The notes: generated by a model not told the origin, from the sequence alone. DNA of 64,000 bases from Talinum fruticosum (GCA_021018815.1 JAITYX010000058.1:1815001-1879000), one strand, 5' to 3'. Positions 24,201 through 34,832 are shown, counted from the stretch's first letter. A program made the numbers and translations.

Positions 24201-27200
24201 AGGATTATCCCTTTTTACCCAAGTCTTCATACACTATGTAAGAAAGCTCTAAATGGGGCAAGTAGTAAATGAGTGCACATCTCAGCTTTTCAAGTTACTA
24301 TCAACAATACATATATTTTTCACCAAAAGAAAAAAATAAAGACTTTATTGAGATGTTCAGAGTACTTATGAAGAATGCCCACCAATATAAATGAGACAAT
24401 TGCCTAGTAATTAAGGTGCAGCCGATAGACACAATAGAACATAGGTACTGGGTTAAACAACGCCAAATGAGAGGTGGAAGAAGACAGCATCATCTTATTG
24501 AGAGAAATCACCAATTAAATGAGTCAGACATGATCAACTATGAACTGATCATATCTATAAGCCACACTCCTTTCATGTAGCTGACATTGTGATCAATACC
24601 ATGCAGTTCAATCCTATTTATCTAAACCAGTGGTCCCAAAAGACACAGGGTGGTCAGCGGGTATGCTATCATGATCTACAAGAACTACCGCACAAATTAG
24701 TTAGATCTTACAACAGAGTCACATTTAGTGTACAAGTTCAATGCCACAAAAACGTCAAAGAGGAAATACACCATGAAAAGGAATAAGACAATAGTATTTA
24801 AGAACTTACTGTGAGTACTGAAGCAGGAACTGCAAGAACAGTCAGAGGAACATATGCAACAGCCCTGACATTATGCAAAGTAACCTTTATCTATTAAAAC
24901 TCAGAGATACAAACACAAATTTTAGTAAGTTATACACAAGAAGCATGGAGATTTATAAAAACCAAAAAACAGCCAAGCAGGGCCTCTGCATCCTGAAATT
25001 CTGAAACATCCATCTTCCCAATCATCACTATGCTAAGACCATTTTTCCCCATTCTTGATGAAAATAAATGCCTTCCTATCCAAAGAGCAGACAAGAGATT
25101 CGGAATATCACAGATTAAATCAAAGAAGAAAAGGCTTTATATTGCCTAGAGTCCATGATATGCACAAACCTTGATGGAGTAGTTATGTAACTATATAGAA
25201 GTTGAATCACACGAATAAGCAATTGATGTTCCACTCCACGGTATTTGATCTCCTACCTAATATCCCCCACCCCTTTTTGTTGGTAGTTAGTCAATTCCAT
25301 CCACACTCCTAGAATTATGATACATATGCAATCCCTTCTTTATCTGAAATGCTTAGGATCATGTTCCAATTCCATAAAACAAATGATCTGATCTCAACAA
25401 CCAAAATTAGATGCAGACAAAACATAAACACGTCCTTCACATATCAATCTTGACTTGAAATGTTATGCATTCATAAATAGGCTTAGAAAACAAGTTATTA
25501 ATTTGGACATGAGGGGAAAAAAATTAGTTCAATGATTTAAACCAGTTCTCACAATGAATTTCTATCCCACATCATAGTTCAATGTCCAATTCGATGTAGG
25601 ATCCTTTCTAAGGAGCATAAAGCAATCTCAAGCTCAGTCTACAGCAACAGCATTACCTGATCCAACCAAATATAATTATGATCTTAAATAGAAAAACATT
25701 CATACCAAGGTTGTGGATATTGTCCAATCAGACTTTATTTTTAGTAATTAATGGACATAGTAAAAAAATACTGGTTAACAGTGATTGTAACTCTTCATGA
25801 TAGCCAATTAAGGACAAAAAATTCATGACCTGAGAAGGAGAAAATGGGATAAAGGTACATACGGCATGATTTTTCTGTACTTGTCTATCTTATCTTCTCC
25901 CCAGCTGCCCCCAGAGTTCCCTCATACTCAACCAGTTTCCAGTCCACTATGGCTAACACAAACATCCAGTGCTCAACTAGTATTGTCCAGGCAAGAGTAG
26001 CGTATATTGAATAACTCCAAGAGAATGGAAACAAACTATGTTCATTTAAATTGCTCTCAGAAAAAAGAGCTTGGTAGAATTTCCACCACAAACAAGGAAA
26101 GGCCTTCGTGAAACTAAACAGAATAATTCAGCTTATACGATAAAAGATGGAAAAAAAGGGAACAGATAGAAACTAGATACTTGGTCCTGGAAGATAGTAC
26201 ATGATATCTCCAGGGAGCCAGTAACAAACTCAGATCATTTAGAGGTCAACACGTCTAATAAGTACAGGAAGAGAACAGCTACGGGGTGAAAAACTTGTTC
26301 ATGATAGTACTGTAATCACACAACTAATAATCAGCACAGCCAACCCCTCAATCCTGGAAAAAAAAAAAAAAAAAACCCACCTTGTCAAGCACACATCTTA
26401 GGGCATGTTCTCTTCATTTGAAGCCCCAATTCTTCTGCTTCCATTTAACTATATCAAAGCTAATATTCAAAAAAATAAAAGCTAAGGACTTGGAAACCTG
26501 TTCCACAACAGCTTTTAAAAAAAAGGTTTAGAGCTTTGACTAGGTGAAGACTGAAGAAATCAATTACCCAAACATTTAGGCTCCGCTTGATTCTAGTAAA
26601 ATTGGGTGGAAAGAAAATAATGAGGGCAAAAAGTTGAAAGAAAATAACCTTTTTTCTCTTGTTGAATTAAAGAAAACATAAGGGGGAAAAAGTTTGTAAT
26701 TTTCCCTCTCTCTGTATTATGGCAACCATGGAAGATGATATGGGTTCCCCCCCATTCTCTCTCTCTCTCTGTGCCTACTACCCTTGGTTTCTCTCTCCCT
26801 GAAGGTCAGCTCTGGTAGTGCTTTAGGTTCCACCTCAACCTCACTAACACCAATCACCAATCAATCAAAATGGTCATCAGAAAAATCCCCTATTGGTTCA
26901 ACTAACCATACACATATATACATCACATCCACTCTCTCTCTCCTCTCCTGAGTGCCTCAGCAGCTGATGAAGGGGCCACCGATGCTGACTGAGATTTACT
27001 CCACAATGATGGCGCTCATGAGTACTCCATTGAGTAACTCTAATGTGATTCCCTCTTGTTTAATCAAGACTCGGTCATCAAAATTAGGGGTTGAACTTGC
27101 GCTTCAAAATTTTCCCAAGATTGTCCTCTCATTTTTGTAAGGAAAAATATATGACTAATACTTCCCTATTTTTCCACCTAATTTTCAGCCCTGTTTTTTT

Positions 27201-29808
27201 CAATGAAATTTTGCTTGAATCAAACACTCAAAAAAAATTACTTTTCCGATATTTTTTCTTTCCATCTAACTTTCTTAGTATCAAACGGAGCTTAGTGTGC
27301 AGTAATCTAGTGTTTAAACTGTTGTTTTTAGTAACATTTCATGTTTCAAAAAAATTTCTACAAAGTCAATTATATTACGGTTCGGCGTTCCAATAATGTT
27401 TGACAAAATATACATGTCCTTTAATGTCAATTGATAATTGTTGGCTAAACCTACCATGGATTCAAAATGTGGACGTTCCACCGAAACAGCTGTATCAAAA
27501 AGGTTTTGGAGTTGAGCGAACCAGGCTTACATCCTACAGCAGCCACAATATGCAACAAAATTGCCGCATTAGGGCGATTTCTCGTACCACAACCGAAACT
27601 GCAATCCAGGCCAAAACAGCATTTTGAATCCCTGAACTGAACCCAACCGCTAATTTAGTGAATAATTCTCTTGAACGGCTATACACTAATAGCTAAATAT
27701 AATTGTCATCCACTACCACACTCTGCTATCAGCTACTCAATTAGCTATTAGTCACCCAAACACATAGCATTGCCAAGCAAGACTTAAATCAAAATAAACC
27801 TAGACTGAATGAAGATCATACAACAACTAAAATGTCGAACAACCTGGATCTAAAATCTTTAAAAAATTATCTTGATCAATCGAAATCCGGACAACATTAG
27901 TAAAAAGCAGGCCTTTGGCTTGGTGTGTTTACAAACAACCTAGCCACTTTAATGAGGACCAAAATCAACATAAACAATTGAGTGATACAGATGACAAAGG
28001 GGGAAAAGAAGGAAAAAAACATAAGAAAACGCTCATAAAAGCACATCCCAGTGCCAAATGGGGAAGGAAAATACTTAGATTATATTTGAATTTCATCTCT
28101 TGGAATAAAATACACTGGGAGAGTGAAGTTTCAATTTTTAGTTAACTTACAGAACTAGAGGACCCCAATGGCCAAGATCTTGCTCCACCCATATGAGGAA
28201 GTTCTTCAACATCTGCAAGAAAAAGCCAGGTTCATAATGATATAGCAAAAGGTAGCTCAAAACCATTTGACAACAAAGAAAAACTTTGTGTGCTTCAACT
28301 TTCACCATTTCCAAGTTCCAACAACTGATGGAAACCCGCTAAACAATGCCCAATTCAGAGACAGACAGACACGAGAGAGAGAGAGAGAGAGAGAGAGAGG
28401 GCATAAATGAAATGAAATTCAACAAAATAACAATGAATGAAGACATCACAAATAATAAAACTCCAAATTAAATAGTTTGACATGAACTCTTTGAGCGATT
28501 TCACTACATTGTCAAACCAACATCTCACATTAGTTAGATCACCCAGGTAGGCAAGACGAACTTGGGTTCCACAGAAATATTCTGCAAGTTTAAGGAAATG
28601 GTGCAGAATTTGTTTGGTAAATTAGTCAGCACAAGAGATGTAGGGGTTCAAATATATCAAAATTGACACTCTTTCACTCCTTACGGATCGACCTCTCAGC
28701 ATTACTTTTATCAACCACAGGCACATAGGTAAAAATTATTTGTGTTTGATGGAAGATTCTCTCCATGTTAAAGAAGCTTGTACGTAGTTCAGTTTAAGAG
28801 ACATGACCCTTTTCCCATTTTCCCTTCTTTTTTCTTTTTTACAGGGGGTGTGGTCCTGGAGGAATGTTTTCGGAAAGGGGTATGTCATTGCATCCTATGG
28901 TATGTGAATGGAAGGGACTGGAGCCAAGGAAATATGTTAAATGTCTATATCCTGATGTCCTTTCAGTCATTGATATACTGGGGCTGATAAGCAACCTGCT
29001 TGGAAGTATAACATCAGACATAGCCTGCTTGAAAAAAATTATATTTAAACCCAGAGCTTCAAATGTAGATTCCAAAAGCACAAGTTATATTTGTCAAGAT
29101 TCATCAACTCAATTGTGCATCAACTCAATTGTGCATCAACTCAATTGTCCATCAACTCAACTATATGATTACATCAGACATTTGGTCATTAATTTGGCAG
29201 TTGGCACACTATAAATAGCATTCAATCTTATGCGAAGCAGACATCTACTCCAATTGAAAGTCAAGTCAGTGAGTTTGTAAGCTAAATATTGATAATTGGA
29301 AAGTTGATTCAGAGAGTTTGTAAGCTAAATCTTGATTCCATACGCAATTGCAGTTGAAATGCTCAACAAAGTATACGGGTTACCAGCTCCAAGGTCAATG
29401 CTTAACCATAATGGTCTTCCTTTTCCACAACTGGGTCACCATAAACTATAAAACAGTAGCTCAGACACCAGCCATAACCTATAAAATATGAGGATATCGC
29501 TAATTACTTGGGATAGAGTCATCAGTCAAAATTTATTGTTGGGCTGTGCCAATTAAAGAAAAAAAGGAAAAACCAGATAAAATTTCGACAAAGAATTGCA
29601 GTAATTTCGACAAAGAACCACAAGAAGAAATTATCCCTCCCTGAACCAAAAAAATGAAAACGAAAGACAAAAATATAGAAAAAAAAAAAACCAATATAGA
29701 CAGAATTGAGACCTTTTCAATGGGCAGGGCGAAGAAAGTGGTGGTGATTGCGCCGATGAGGAGAAGGAGGACGGTGATGCGGATACAAGAGACCCACGAG
29801 AACTCCAT
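10646..29808 (-). CDS. VTT/DedA-domain membrane protein, TVP38/TMEM64 family, nine exons
   Basis: Nine minus-strand exons join into one open frame of 269 codons plus stop: 29713-29808, 28151-28212, 24810-24864, 23681-23779, 23441-23527, 21474-21590, 21022-21114, 11030-11060 and 10646-10815. Every junction is GT-AG, and the 810 nt stay in phase, which is the main proof. The protein has an N-terminal membrane segment (residues 8-29), then [17 protein letters not shown] (72-88), a VTT core [19 protein letters not shown] (139-157) and [18 protein letters not shown] (173-190). A last membrane segment spans exons 7-9, before an acidic tail ending [12 protein letters not shown]. This is the SNARE-associated Golgi (PF09335) fold; relatives are endomembrane proteins, and several VTT proteins act as lipid scramblases (family knowledge). 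Length fits plant members of about 270-280 aa. Odd points: a 31-nt exon 8 and a 9961-bp intron 7 full of transposons. The gene looks intact. Confidence 0.93.
11061..13379. other. intron 7 of the VTT gene, part without recognised transposon
   Basis: Noncoding intron sequence between exon 8 and the LINE remnant. It contains the tandem repeats at 11840-12478. Open frames here (for example 12612-12887) show no family resemblance. Confidence 0.6.
11840..12478. repeat. tandem duplication in intron 7, units of about 200-290 bp
   Basis: A block containing TTCTTTTTAGCTTTAATTTG, CAACTATCTA(C/G)AGCTCCTT, CTCTATCCGGGAAAGTTG and AATTGGCGAT..TCAGGAGAG occurs twice almost intact (about 11988-12178 and 12248-12475). 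A partial third copy lies at 11845-11985. The last two end in the same phrase around CTCAAAATGCAAGAGCTCC. Confidence 0.8.
13380..13711 (+). pseudogene. LINE remnant, upstream part (ORF1 end)
   Basis: Plus-strand sequence encodes, with breaks, a [22 protein letters not shown] stretch resembling the basic C-terminal end of plant L1-type ORF1 proteins. It stops at the left LTR of the gypsy element, and LINE sequence resumes at 19794. Confidence 0.5.
13712..14687 (-). repeat. 3' LTR of intronic gypsy element
   Basis: 976 bp, minus-strand start TGATGGGGAGAAC at 14687, next to a purine-rich tract (GGGGAGGA on the minus strand, 14695-14688). It aligns throughout with the other LTR, for example through CAAAATAGACCTA and GATGATTAACTATGGTAACCA. 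Its far end reads TGTGCCAAG where the partner has TGTGATACCGATGAGCCAAG, a 10-bp deletion. Confidence 0.88.
14700..15720 (-). pseudogene. gypsy integrase remnant
   Basis: Minus-strand reading gives broken integrase signatures: [16 protein letters not shown] from the zinc-binding region, followed by a Cys-containing CVVCQ and [10 protein letters not shown] (15530-15650), then core sequence with multiple stops. It lies between RNase H and the polypurine tract, the Ty3/gypsy position. No single frame covers more than about 60 residues. Confidence 0.7.
16000..16212 (-). pseudogene. gypsy RNase H remnant
   Basis: The frame reads [20 protein letters not shown] followed by a [23 protein letters not shown] segment. 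These match the start and the YPTYDKE-like block of gypsy RNase H. It ends after about 50 recognisable residues. Confidence 0.8.
16343..17108 (-). pseudogene. gypsy reverse transcriptase remnant
   Basis: Two minus-strand frames carry it. 17108-16920 reads [20 protein letters not shown] and [12 protein letters not shown], the N-terminal part of gypsy RT. 16684-16343 reads [20 protein letters not shown] and then the catalytic YVDD box. The frames between them are broken, so no active enzyme can be made. Confidence 0.88.
17482..17721 (-). pseudogene. gypsy aspartic protease remnant
   Basis: The minus-strand frame includes [20 protein letters not shown] and [10 protein letters not shown]. The VDGGSCTN block is the active-site region seen in many plant gypsy proteases. 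The frame stops before the RT part. Confidence 0.8.
17800..18720 (-). pseudogene. gypsy gag and zinc-knuckle remnant
   Basis: Near 18300 the minus strand encodes a [19 protein letters not shown] gag block, and near 17850 a CFKCQGFD start of a CCHC knuckle whose second half is lost. Stops interrupt it in every frame. The position next to the primer site fits gag. Confidence 0.7.
18846..18857 (-). other. primer binding site of intronic gypsy element
   Basis: Minus strand TCGGTATCGAGC directly abuts the LTR end (...ATCACA). It is a degenerate form of the plant iMet-type site and fixes the element's orientation. Confidence 0.7.
18858..19793 (-). repeat. 5' LTR of intronic gypsy element
   Basis: 936 bp, minus strand TGATGGGGAGAAC to GGTATCACA, so TG...CA ends. 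It aligns with 13712-14687; scattered substitutions and indels show the insertion is not recent. Confidence 0.88.
19794..20790 (+). pseudogene. LINE (L1-like) remnant, endonuclease to C-terminal zinc region
   Basis: Continuing after the gypsy insertion, the plus strand encodes an endonuclease-like block ([20 protein letters not shown] near 19970-20030). An RT-tail fragment with [11 protein letters not shown] follows (near 20330), then a zf-RVT-like end with a Cys-rich stretch, HLFFHCSFS and [14 protein letters not shown] (20480-20720). Most of RT is missing, so this is a deletion derivative. It is antisense to the VTT gene. Confidence 0.65.
21172..21219. repeat. (GT)n microsatellite in intron 6
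   Basis: About 24 GT units, uninterrupted, followed by a G-rich stretch. Confidence 0.95.
21591..23440. other. intron 5 of the VTT gene
   Basis: Noncoding sequence between exons 5 and 6. Apart from a SINE-like patch (22650-22770) and a short (GA)n at 23381-23396, which lies about 40 bp inside the donor end, nothing was recognised. Confidence 0.7.
22650..22770 (+). repeat. possible Au-like SINE fragment
   Basis: The phrase CAGTCAGACTTATGCAGCCT followed by CACTCCTGCATAG resembles the region of plant Au SINEs that reads roughly AGATGTACGCAGCCTTACCCC. The tRNA-related head is not visible, so this would be a 3' or body fragment. Recognition is from memory and tentative. Confidence 0.4.
24865..28150. 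other. intron 2 of the VTT gene (3.3 kb)
   Basis: Noncoding. It holds a Tourist-like MITE (26579-27291) and a poly-A run near 26360. No other gene is seen; frames such as 27091-27396 fall in the MITE. Confidence 0.8.
26579..27291. mobile_element. Tourist/PIF-Harbinger-like MITE in intron 2
   Basis: The left end reads GGCTCCGCTTGATTCTAGTA and the inverted right end GCTCCGTTTGATACTAAGAA, about 40 bp of imperfect terminal inverted repeat continuing into TGGAAAGAAAA. TTA lies directly outside both ends (26576-26578 and 27292-27294), the PIF/Harbinger target duplication. 713 bp, no coding capacity. Confidence 0.75.
28213..29712. other. intron 1 of the VTT gene
   Basis: Noncoding, with a (GA)n microsatellite at 28373-28399, four 16-bp tandem units at 29102-29165 and a TATA-like TATAAATA at 29210-29217 on the plus strand. 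The last two lie together in what may be a small unassigned insertion. Confidence 0.7.
29102..29165. repeat. 16-bp minisatellite, four units
   Basis: CATCAACTCAATTGTG occurs three times with one end substitution and a fourth time as CATCAACTCAACTATA. Confidence 0.9.
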
Positions 29809-29952
29809 CAGATTAGAAGAGAATGAAGTTTCCTACTTGTTCTTTTGGTGGTGGTCTTCTTTGAGTCGTCACAGTAGAGGAGAGCCTATCAACATGAACT
29901 GACCCCTCACCAAATCGCGCTTTCTTCTCCCCTCGAACTCCCAATTCGCGTG
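29809..29952 (-). promoter_or_regulatory. 5' leader and proximal promoter of the VTT gene
   Basis: Immediately upstream of the ATG at 29808 the minus strand reads CT-rich leader sequence. A transposon-like element begins by 29953, so the undisturbed upstream region is only about 145 bp. No clear TATA box was seen. Confidence 0.4.
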
Positions 29953-30612
29953 CAGTATCGGTGAGCAAGACCGGGTATCCAGTTATTTTGGTCGGACGCA
30001 ATCCCGGATTCGGTTAAAATCGGATTTAGAAATTTTGACCAAATTCCATACTCGGTTAGAATCGAGTTTAAAAATTCGGATTCGGTCCCGGACCTGCTAG
30101 GACCGAGTCCAGGACGGGTACTCGGATGTTTGCTTCACAATTTGAGTTTTTGTGATTTTTTATTTTTTATTTTTTTTTAAGTTTTGACATATAATTATTT
30201 AATATTTTCAATGCACTCAATCTAATAATATGAAGCATGCAATCTTATAATTGTGACTATTACAAAAGGTTTCAAATCCCGGATCAATAATGAAACAAAA
30301 AGTCTTGAATCTACATGCAATACAAATGCCAAAGTATAGGTTTAAATCTTAAAGAAAAATGTCTCAAATAATCAACATTAACAATAAAAAAGAGGCTCTC
30401 AATTTTAAATATAAATCGGGTACCTGCATAACGGGTCCACGTTCGGGTCCACCTTTTGACTACTTGGTCCCGGACACGATTGTAACCGGGTCCTAAAAAT
30501 TGGACCTAGTCCCGGACCCGGTTCAACCGGGTCCGGGTCCGGACTCAGCCGGATCCAAACCAGATTCGGGTCCGTGTGTAGGATCGGGTACCCGATTTTT
30601 TGCTCGCTCCTA
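29953..30612. mobile_element. foldback/hAT-like MITE upstream of the VTT gene
   Basis: The two ends are inverted and share GTGAGCAA / GCGAGCAA followed by CGGGTAyCC phrases. The arms are full of GGGTCC and GGACCC motifs that can pair. Many plant hAT-type MITEs begin with a GGGGTGAGCAA-like phrase (family knowledge). An 8-bp target duplication is not clear (only GCGTG shared), so boundaries are approximate. Confidence 0.5.
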
Positions 30613-31479
30613 GCGTGTAGGCTACTAGATAAAACCTTTGAAAAAGGTTCGTCATTTTTAATAAAAGGTTCATCATTTTTTAAAAAAGGTTTATAAAATA
30701 TATAATTGTTCAATAAATATATATAAAGATTCATTTTATATACTTATAAGTTTGCTTCCGAAATCTAAAATTTATCAACTTTGATCAAACAATTTCATTT
30801 AAAAATTGATATCTTCCTAACAAATTATATTTAACATTATACAACAAGTACTATAGTGTTAGATATACCCCTGTTAAAAAGGCATTTAAAATTTACAAAA
30901 TGTAAAAGTTGAAAAGGTTAACCGAACAATAAAAAAGGTTCATTGAAAAATTAAAATGGTTCATCTGCATAACATATTTAAATATGCATGCACATATACA
31001 TAAAATACATACCATCATTACAATAACCATATAGTTTAATAAATCATAAAAAAGGCATTTAAACTTCACAAAATGTAAAAACTAAAAAGGTTTACTGCAT
31101 AATTAAAAAGGTTCACTGTAAAATTAAAAAGGTTTACATAAAATACATACTAATGGTTCATCACAATAACCATATGGTTTAACAAATCATAATAAGATTT
31201 TAAGAACATCTCGTTCTTTTCCTTTTTGACCTTACGCTTGCAACAGTTTTTAATCAAACTTTGTGTTTACTAATAACTTAACAACAAAAGAATACATTAG
31301 CACTTGAATCAAAACCTTGCAATAAACACAATTTCAGTCGGTTTCCTTGGACTTGAGTCAAAACCCGGGTTGAGGTTACCACTAAAACACTTTGGTTAAA
31401 ATTAATTTAAAAAAATTAACTAATAAACCTTTTATTGAAAATGATGAACCTTTTCATGAGGGTGTATGATGCAATATAT
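30613..31479. repeat. AT-rich region with repeated AAAAAGGTTCA / AAGGTTTA phrases
   Basis: The motif AAAGGTTCAT or AAAGGTTTAC recurs about ten times. Inverted forms (AACCTTTTATTGAAAATGATG) near 31425-31460 match the left side AATAAAAGGTTCATC near 30660, so this may be a degenerate foldback element. No gene is seen. Confidence 0.45.
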
Positions 31480-32321
31480 GTATGAATGTAGGATAGATTT
31501 TGCGTCTAACTCTCCGATTCTCTCTCTTTGAATCAAGTCTAATTAGCAATGCGATGATTAGAATTCTTTTTGTTTGGAGTAGTTGTTTGTCTCAAATAGT
31601 TGTTTTATTTATCGCTTTTAAGCATAATTTAGTTAATTAAATTTCTCTTTTAGTAAAATAATTGTCTGCTTTTCTTTAACACAATTTTACATTCCCATTT
31701 AAATAAGTAAATACCATTTTTAAATGAACAAAATGATGAGTACCCTTCTCATTTTGTACCTTCACCCACGAATATTGGATCCCCGAAATATCGGATCATT
31801 GGTTTTGACTCCTTTTTGAAAACTTTTCTTATTTTGAGCTTTTTGTCCCCTTTGGTTGTCCCTTCGGTGTAAGCTCAAATTAGGAAAGGGAATTTTATTT
31901 TGTTAGTTTTTATTCAAAACTAACTAACGACTCATGTGTTTTAATCTCCTTTATTATGAACAATGCATCTCGGCTTTTTCATAAATAAATTTTATTTTGT
32001 TAGAGGAGCCATGCCGGTCGTCCCCACTCGGCTAATCCACGCCGGTCGCTGTTGTGGATTTCGGCCTAACTCCTAGCCCAAGCGAGTCTACTGCATGGCC
32101 TAGTGAGTCTCGCTATAAACTATGTTTAGAAAGTTTAATTTTCTTCCGCTTGTCTCGAGAATTATCAAATGCATTTCAAAAATAAAAATAGTTCGAAAAC
32201 CGCTAGTTAACTTAGAAATCAAAAGCCTTATTATCTTGATAAGGGCACCTCTTGTGAAATCGACATTCGTGGGGAATGCGGTGCGATTCGACAGGCGCGG
32301 CGCGAGTCGTGGTTCTTACGA
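31480..32321 (+). repeat. LTR 3' portion of a Tat/Ogre-like gypsy element
   Basis: The sequence ends directly at a tRNA-Arg-type primer site, so what precedes it should be the 3' part of a 5' LTR in plus orientation. The stretch GGTGCGATTCGACAGGCGCG shortly before the site is the G+C-rich tail. The LTR start is not identified, so the left boundary is arbitrary. Confidence 0.5.
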
Positions 32322-32339
32322 TGGCGACTCCATTGGGGA
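32322..32339 (+). other. primer binding site, tRNA-Arg type (Tat/Ogre lineage)
   Basis: TGGCGACTCCATTGGGGA matches the complement of the 3' end of plant tRNA-Arg(ACG), TGGCGACTCCGCTGGGGA, at 16 of 18 positions. This primer is characteristic of the Ogre/Tat branch of Ty3/gypsy. Confidence 0.75.
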
Positions 32340-33416
32340 CACTTATTAAGGGGGCGAGACTTGAAATTTTGAATAGGAACTTTTAATTGTGTTTGCAATA
32401 GGTATTCTTGCATTTTAAAGCGACTTTGGACATAGATGTTAGACCTTTAACTTCTACCTTTAGTCACCCTTTTTGGATAAGTCGAATTACTATCTTACTC
32501 GGGTCCACTTAATTTATAAATTAGGTGTGGTTGCTTTACTACTCATAGCATGCTTTCTTGATCCCCGATCGAGAAGAGCACCAAATGGTTGATGCTCGTC
32601 ATGTAGCCCATAGGAGATAAAGGATTGTGAGCCATCATGTTTATCCGACGCTTGGATCCCTTCGAACATAGAACTATGTTTAGATTGGAACTTTATTTGT
32701 GTGCTTGAATGAATGTGGTTGTTATTATTTAATCCCTTTATTTGAGCCTTTGTCCGAGTTTAGGTAATTAGGTCTCGTCAAGCCTAAATAAATTCTTGCA
32801 TTGATGCCAAAATAAAAATAATAAAAGACTTGTGTTAGACCTCATTTCATTTTAGCTAAATAAAATTCATTTCCCTATTAAGGTCGGTCCATTCTAGTTT
32901 TTCTTATATCCAAAGTCATTTTCTCTTGGCTTGTGACCCACGTCGGTCACATTAGCCGATCCTCAAATTAGTGCCTCGCCATGGGGCCCATTCCTTTTCT
33001 CGCTGAGATTGTGACCCCAAGTCAATCGGATATGACTCATCTTTTGAGTCGAACCCCAAAATCTGGTTCCTTTCTTGTTTTGGTCGGTTCATTTTTTCTA
33101 AATTTTCCAAGCATCCAAATAAAGTTATTCCAAATAAATTTTCATTCTTTCTTTTTTATGACTAGTCTTCTTAGAGGGTATCGGGTCTAGCACTTAAGCC
33201 CCAAAATCCCCTTGGATTTCTTTAGAGACAATCCCGAGCACTTAACTTTCCGCGGGAGATGATAAGGAAGCCTACTGGAAATGGACATTGTTAGAATCCC
33301 GACATAAAGAAGCTAAAGAAACTAGGAAGTAAAGAATCTAGGAAGTAAAGAATCTACCTCAAGACCAGGCATGTAACCAATGGATACTAGTAGTACCTAA
33401 CTCTCCTCTTAAGATG
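32340..33416 (+). other. 5' leader remnant of the Tat/Ogre-like element
   Basis: Noncoding sequence after the primer site; no gag frame was found before the element is broken off at 33417. Minor frames such as 32981-33190 have no recognisable domain. Confidence 0.45.
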
Positions 33417-33536
33417 TGTAACAACTTGACCCTAAGAAAACATATTATCATTAATACGTTAAATTATTATGAGGGCGTGCATTTTAATTTTAAATTTTCA
33501 AGTCATATTACATATGTGTAACAACCTGGCCCTCAA
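33417..33536 (+). repeat. two LTR-start fragments (TGTAACAAC...)
   Basis: TGTAACAACTTGACCCTAAG at 33417 and TGTAACAACCTGGCCCTCAA near 33515 both match the outer end of the solo LTR at 36690-39478 (CGTAACAACCCGACCCTAAA when reversed). The first also shares the later GGGCGTGCA phrase. These look like truncated LTR ends at the border of the TIR element. Confidence 0.5.
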
Positions 33537-34516
33537 ATCTCTGTCTCTCTCACTCTCGCTCAATCCTCTCGCACTCTCCTCTCCTTCCGCTCCTCTCGCC
33601 ACTCTCTCTCTCTCTCTCTTCTCGCCGGGCTCTCTCGTCTCGAGGCGGGTTCGTCTGTCTCGCACTCGCTCACGCTCAAGCTCACTCTCATGCTCGCTCT
33701 GTCTCTCTTTCTCTCATCACGCCGTCGTTTGACCTCGTCGTCTACCCGAATCCATGGCTTGGTGAGCATCCTTTCCCCTTTATTTTCTTTGTCTCTCTCT
33801 CTCTCATCTTGCAGCCATCCGACCCCGTCCCCTCCGAATCCATGGCTCGGTCAAGATCCCCTCCACCTCTATTATTGTTGAAACCCTAGGTTTTCGATTA
33901 CTCTCTTTCAATCCCCTCTATGTCTCTATCGCTCTCTATCTCCCCACACGCACACACTCTCTCTCATCCCCCTCTCTCTATCTCCACAAATGATTTGCCC
34001 GCCCGTAGCTGGGTACCGCAACCGGAAACTTACGCCGGAATCCGCTAGCGCCGAAGACTTTTGTTTGTGAGTTGTTATCTCGAATTTTTTTATGTTGTCC
34101 GAACTGAATGTGAAATCATTTGATAATATTTTCAAATTCAATTGTGAAATTATGTATGAAAGTTTAGTTTTTGTTTGAATGTTCTTGACAATTATGTTTT
34201 TTATTGTTTTTTGGATCAATTTGGATTTGGGATTTGGAGGATATGTTACCTGTCTGGGCCGGATGAATGACTAGATACATCGAGTGATTGTTTTACAAAT
34301 CTTGGACATAGTCATTTTGTACAGATTGCATATTTCTTTGATATCAATTACAAAGGTGTATTGACTTCGTTTTCTTTGAATTTGGGCATATGGTTTTCTC
34401 TTCTTCCTCCCCGCGTATACCCCGACCATTTATTGGATTGGAGATTACATTGTTTTCTATTGTGGAGATTATTGTTGGATTATGTATTCTTCCTCCCATG
34501 CAAAGTTCATATTTGT

Positions 34517-34585
34517 AACCTATTAGCTCAACGGGAGAGCAACATGCTATAGCATGCGGATGTGGGTTCAAATCCCACATAGGTT
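34517..34585 (+). tRNA. tRNA-like cloverleaf 1 (probable pseudo-tRNA)
   Basis: Acceptor AACCTAT pairs perfectly with ATAGGTT; the D arm is GCTC/GAGC; the T arm is GTGGG-TTCAAAT-CCCAC. A-box-like TAGCTCAACGGG and B-box GGTTCAAATCC are present, so RNA polymerase III promotion is conceivable. The anticodon position holds CATGC-TATA-GCATG, not a 5-bp stem with a 7-base loop, so no anticodon can be assigned. Confidence 0.75.
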
Positions 34586-34832
34586 GTATATGTATTCATT
34601 ATGTTGTCCATTTTATAGCATTATATAATTTAAGCATGAACAGAATGAAGCAAGTTCATAGAGATGCACGTGGTTAAAAGAAATCGATGTTCTTTTGGCT
34701 CATATCAAATTCCCTCGCCGTTTATTTATGTCACAATGTTTTGATCCTGATCTAACTTGGTCAAAAGGATTCTTGTCATCTGTTATATCAAGTTGTTGGT
34801 GTTTCTTTGTGTCTTCAAATCCATTTTTCATT

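Noticed and set aside
27091..27627. Plus-strand frames of 75-101 aa in intron 2
   Set aside because: They cover the MITE terminal repeat and flanking AT-rich intron, with no family resemblance.
33469..33881. Ser/Leu-rich frames near 33.5-33.9 kb
   Set aside because: CT-repeat sequence in the arm of TIR element 1; no start context or domain.
34517..34585. Calling this a functional tRNA with anticodon TAT or ATA
   Set aside because: The central hairpin has a 4-base loop with 5 bp, so no 7-base anticodon loop can be drawn; isotype cannot be assigned.
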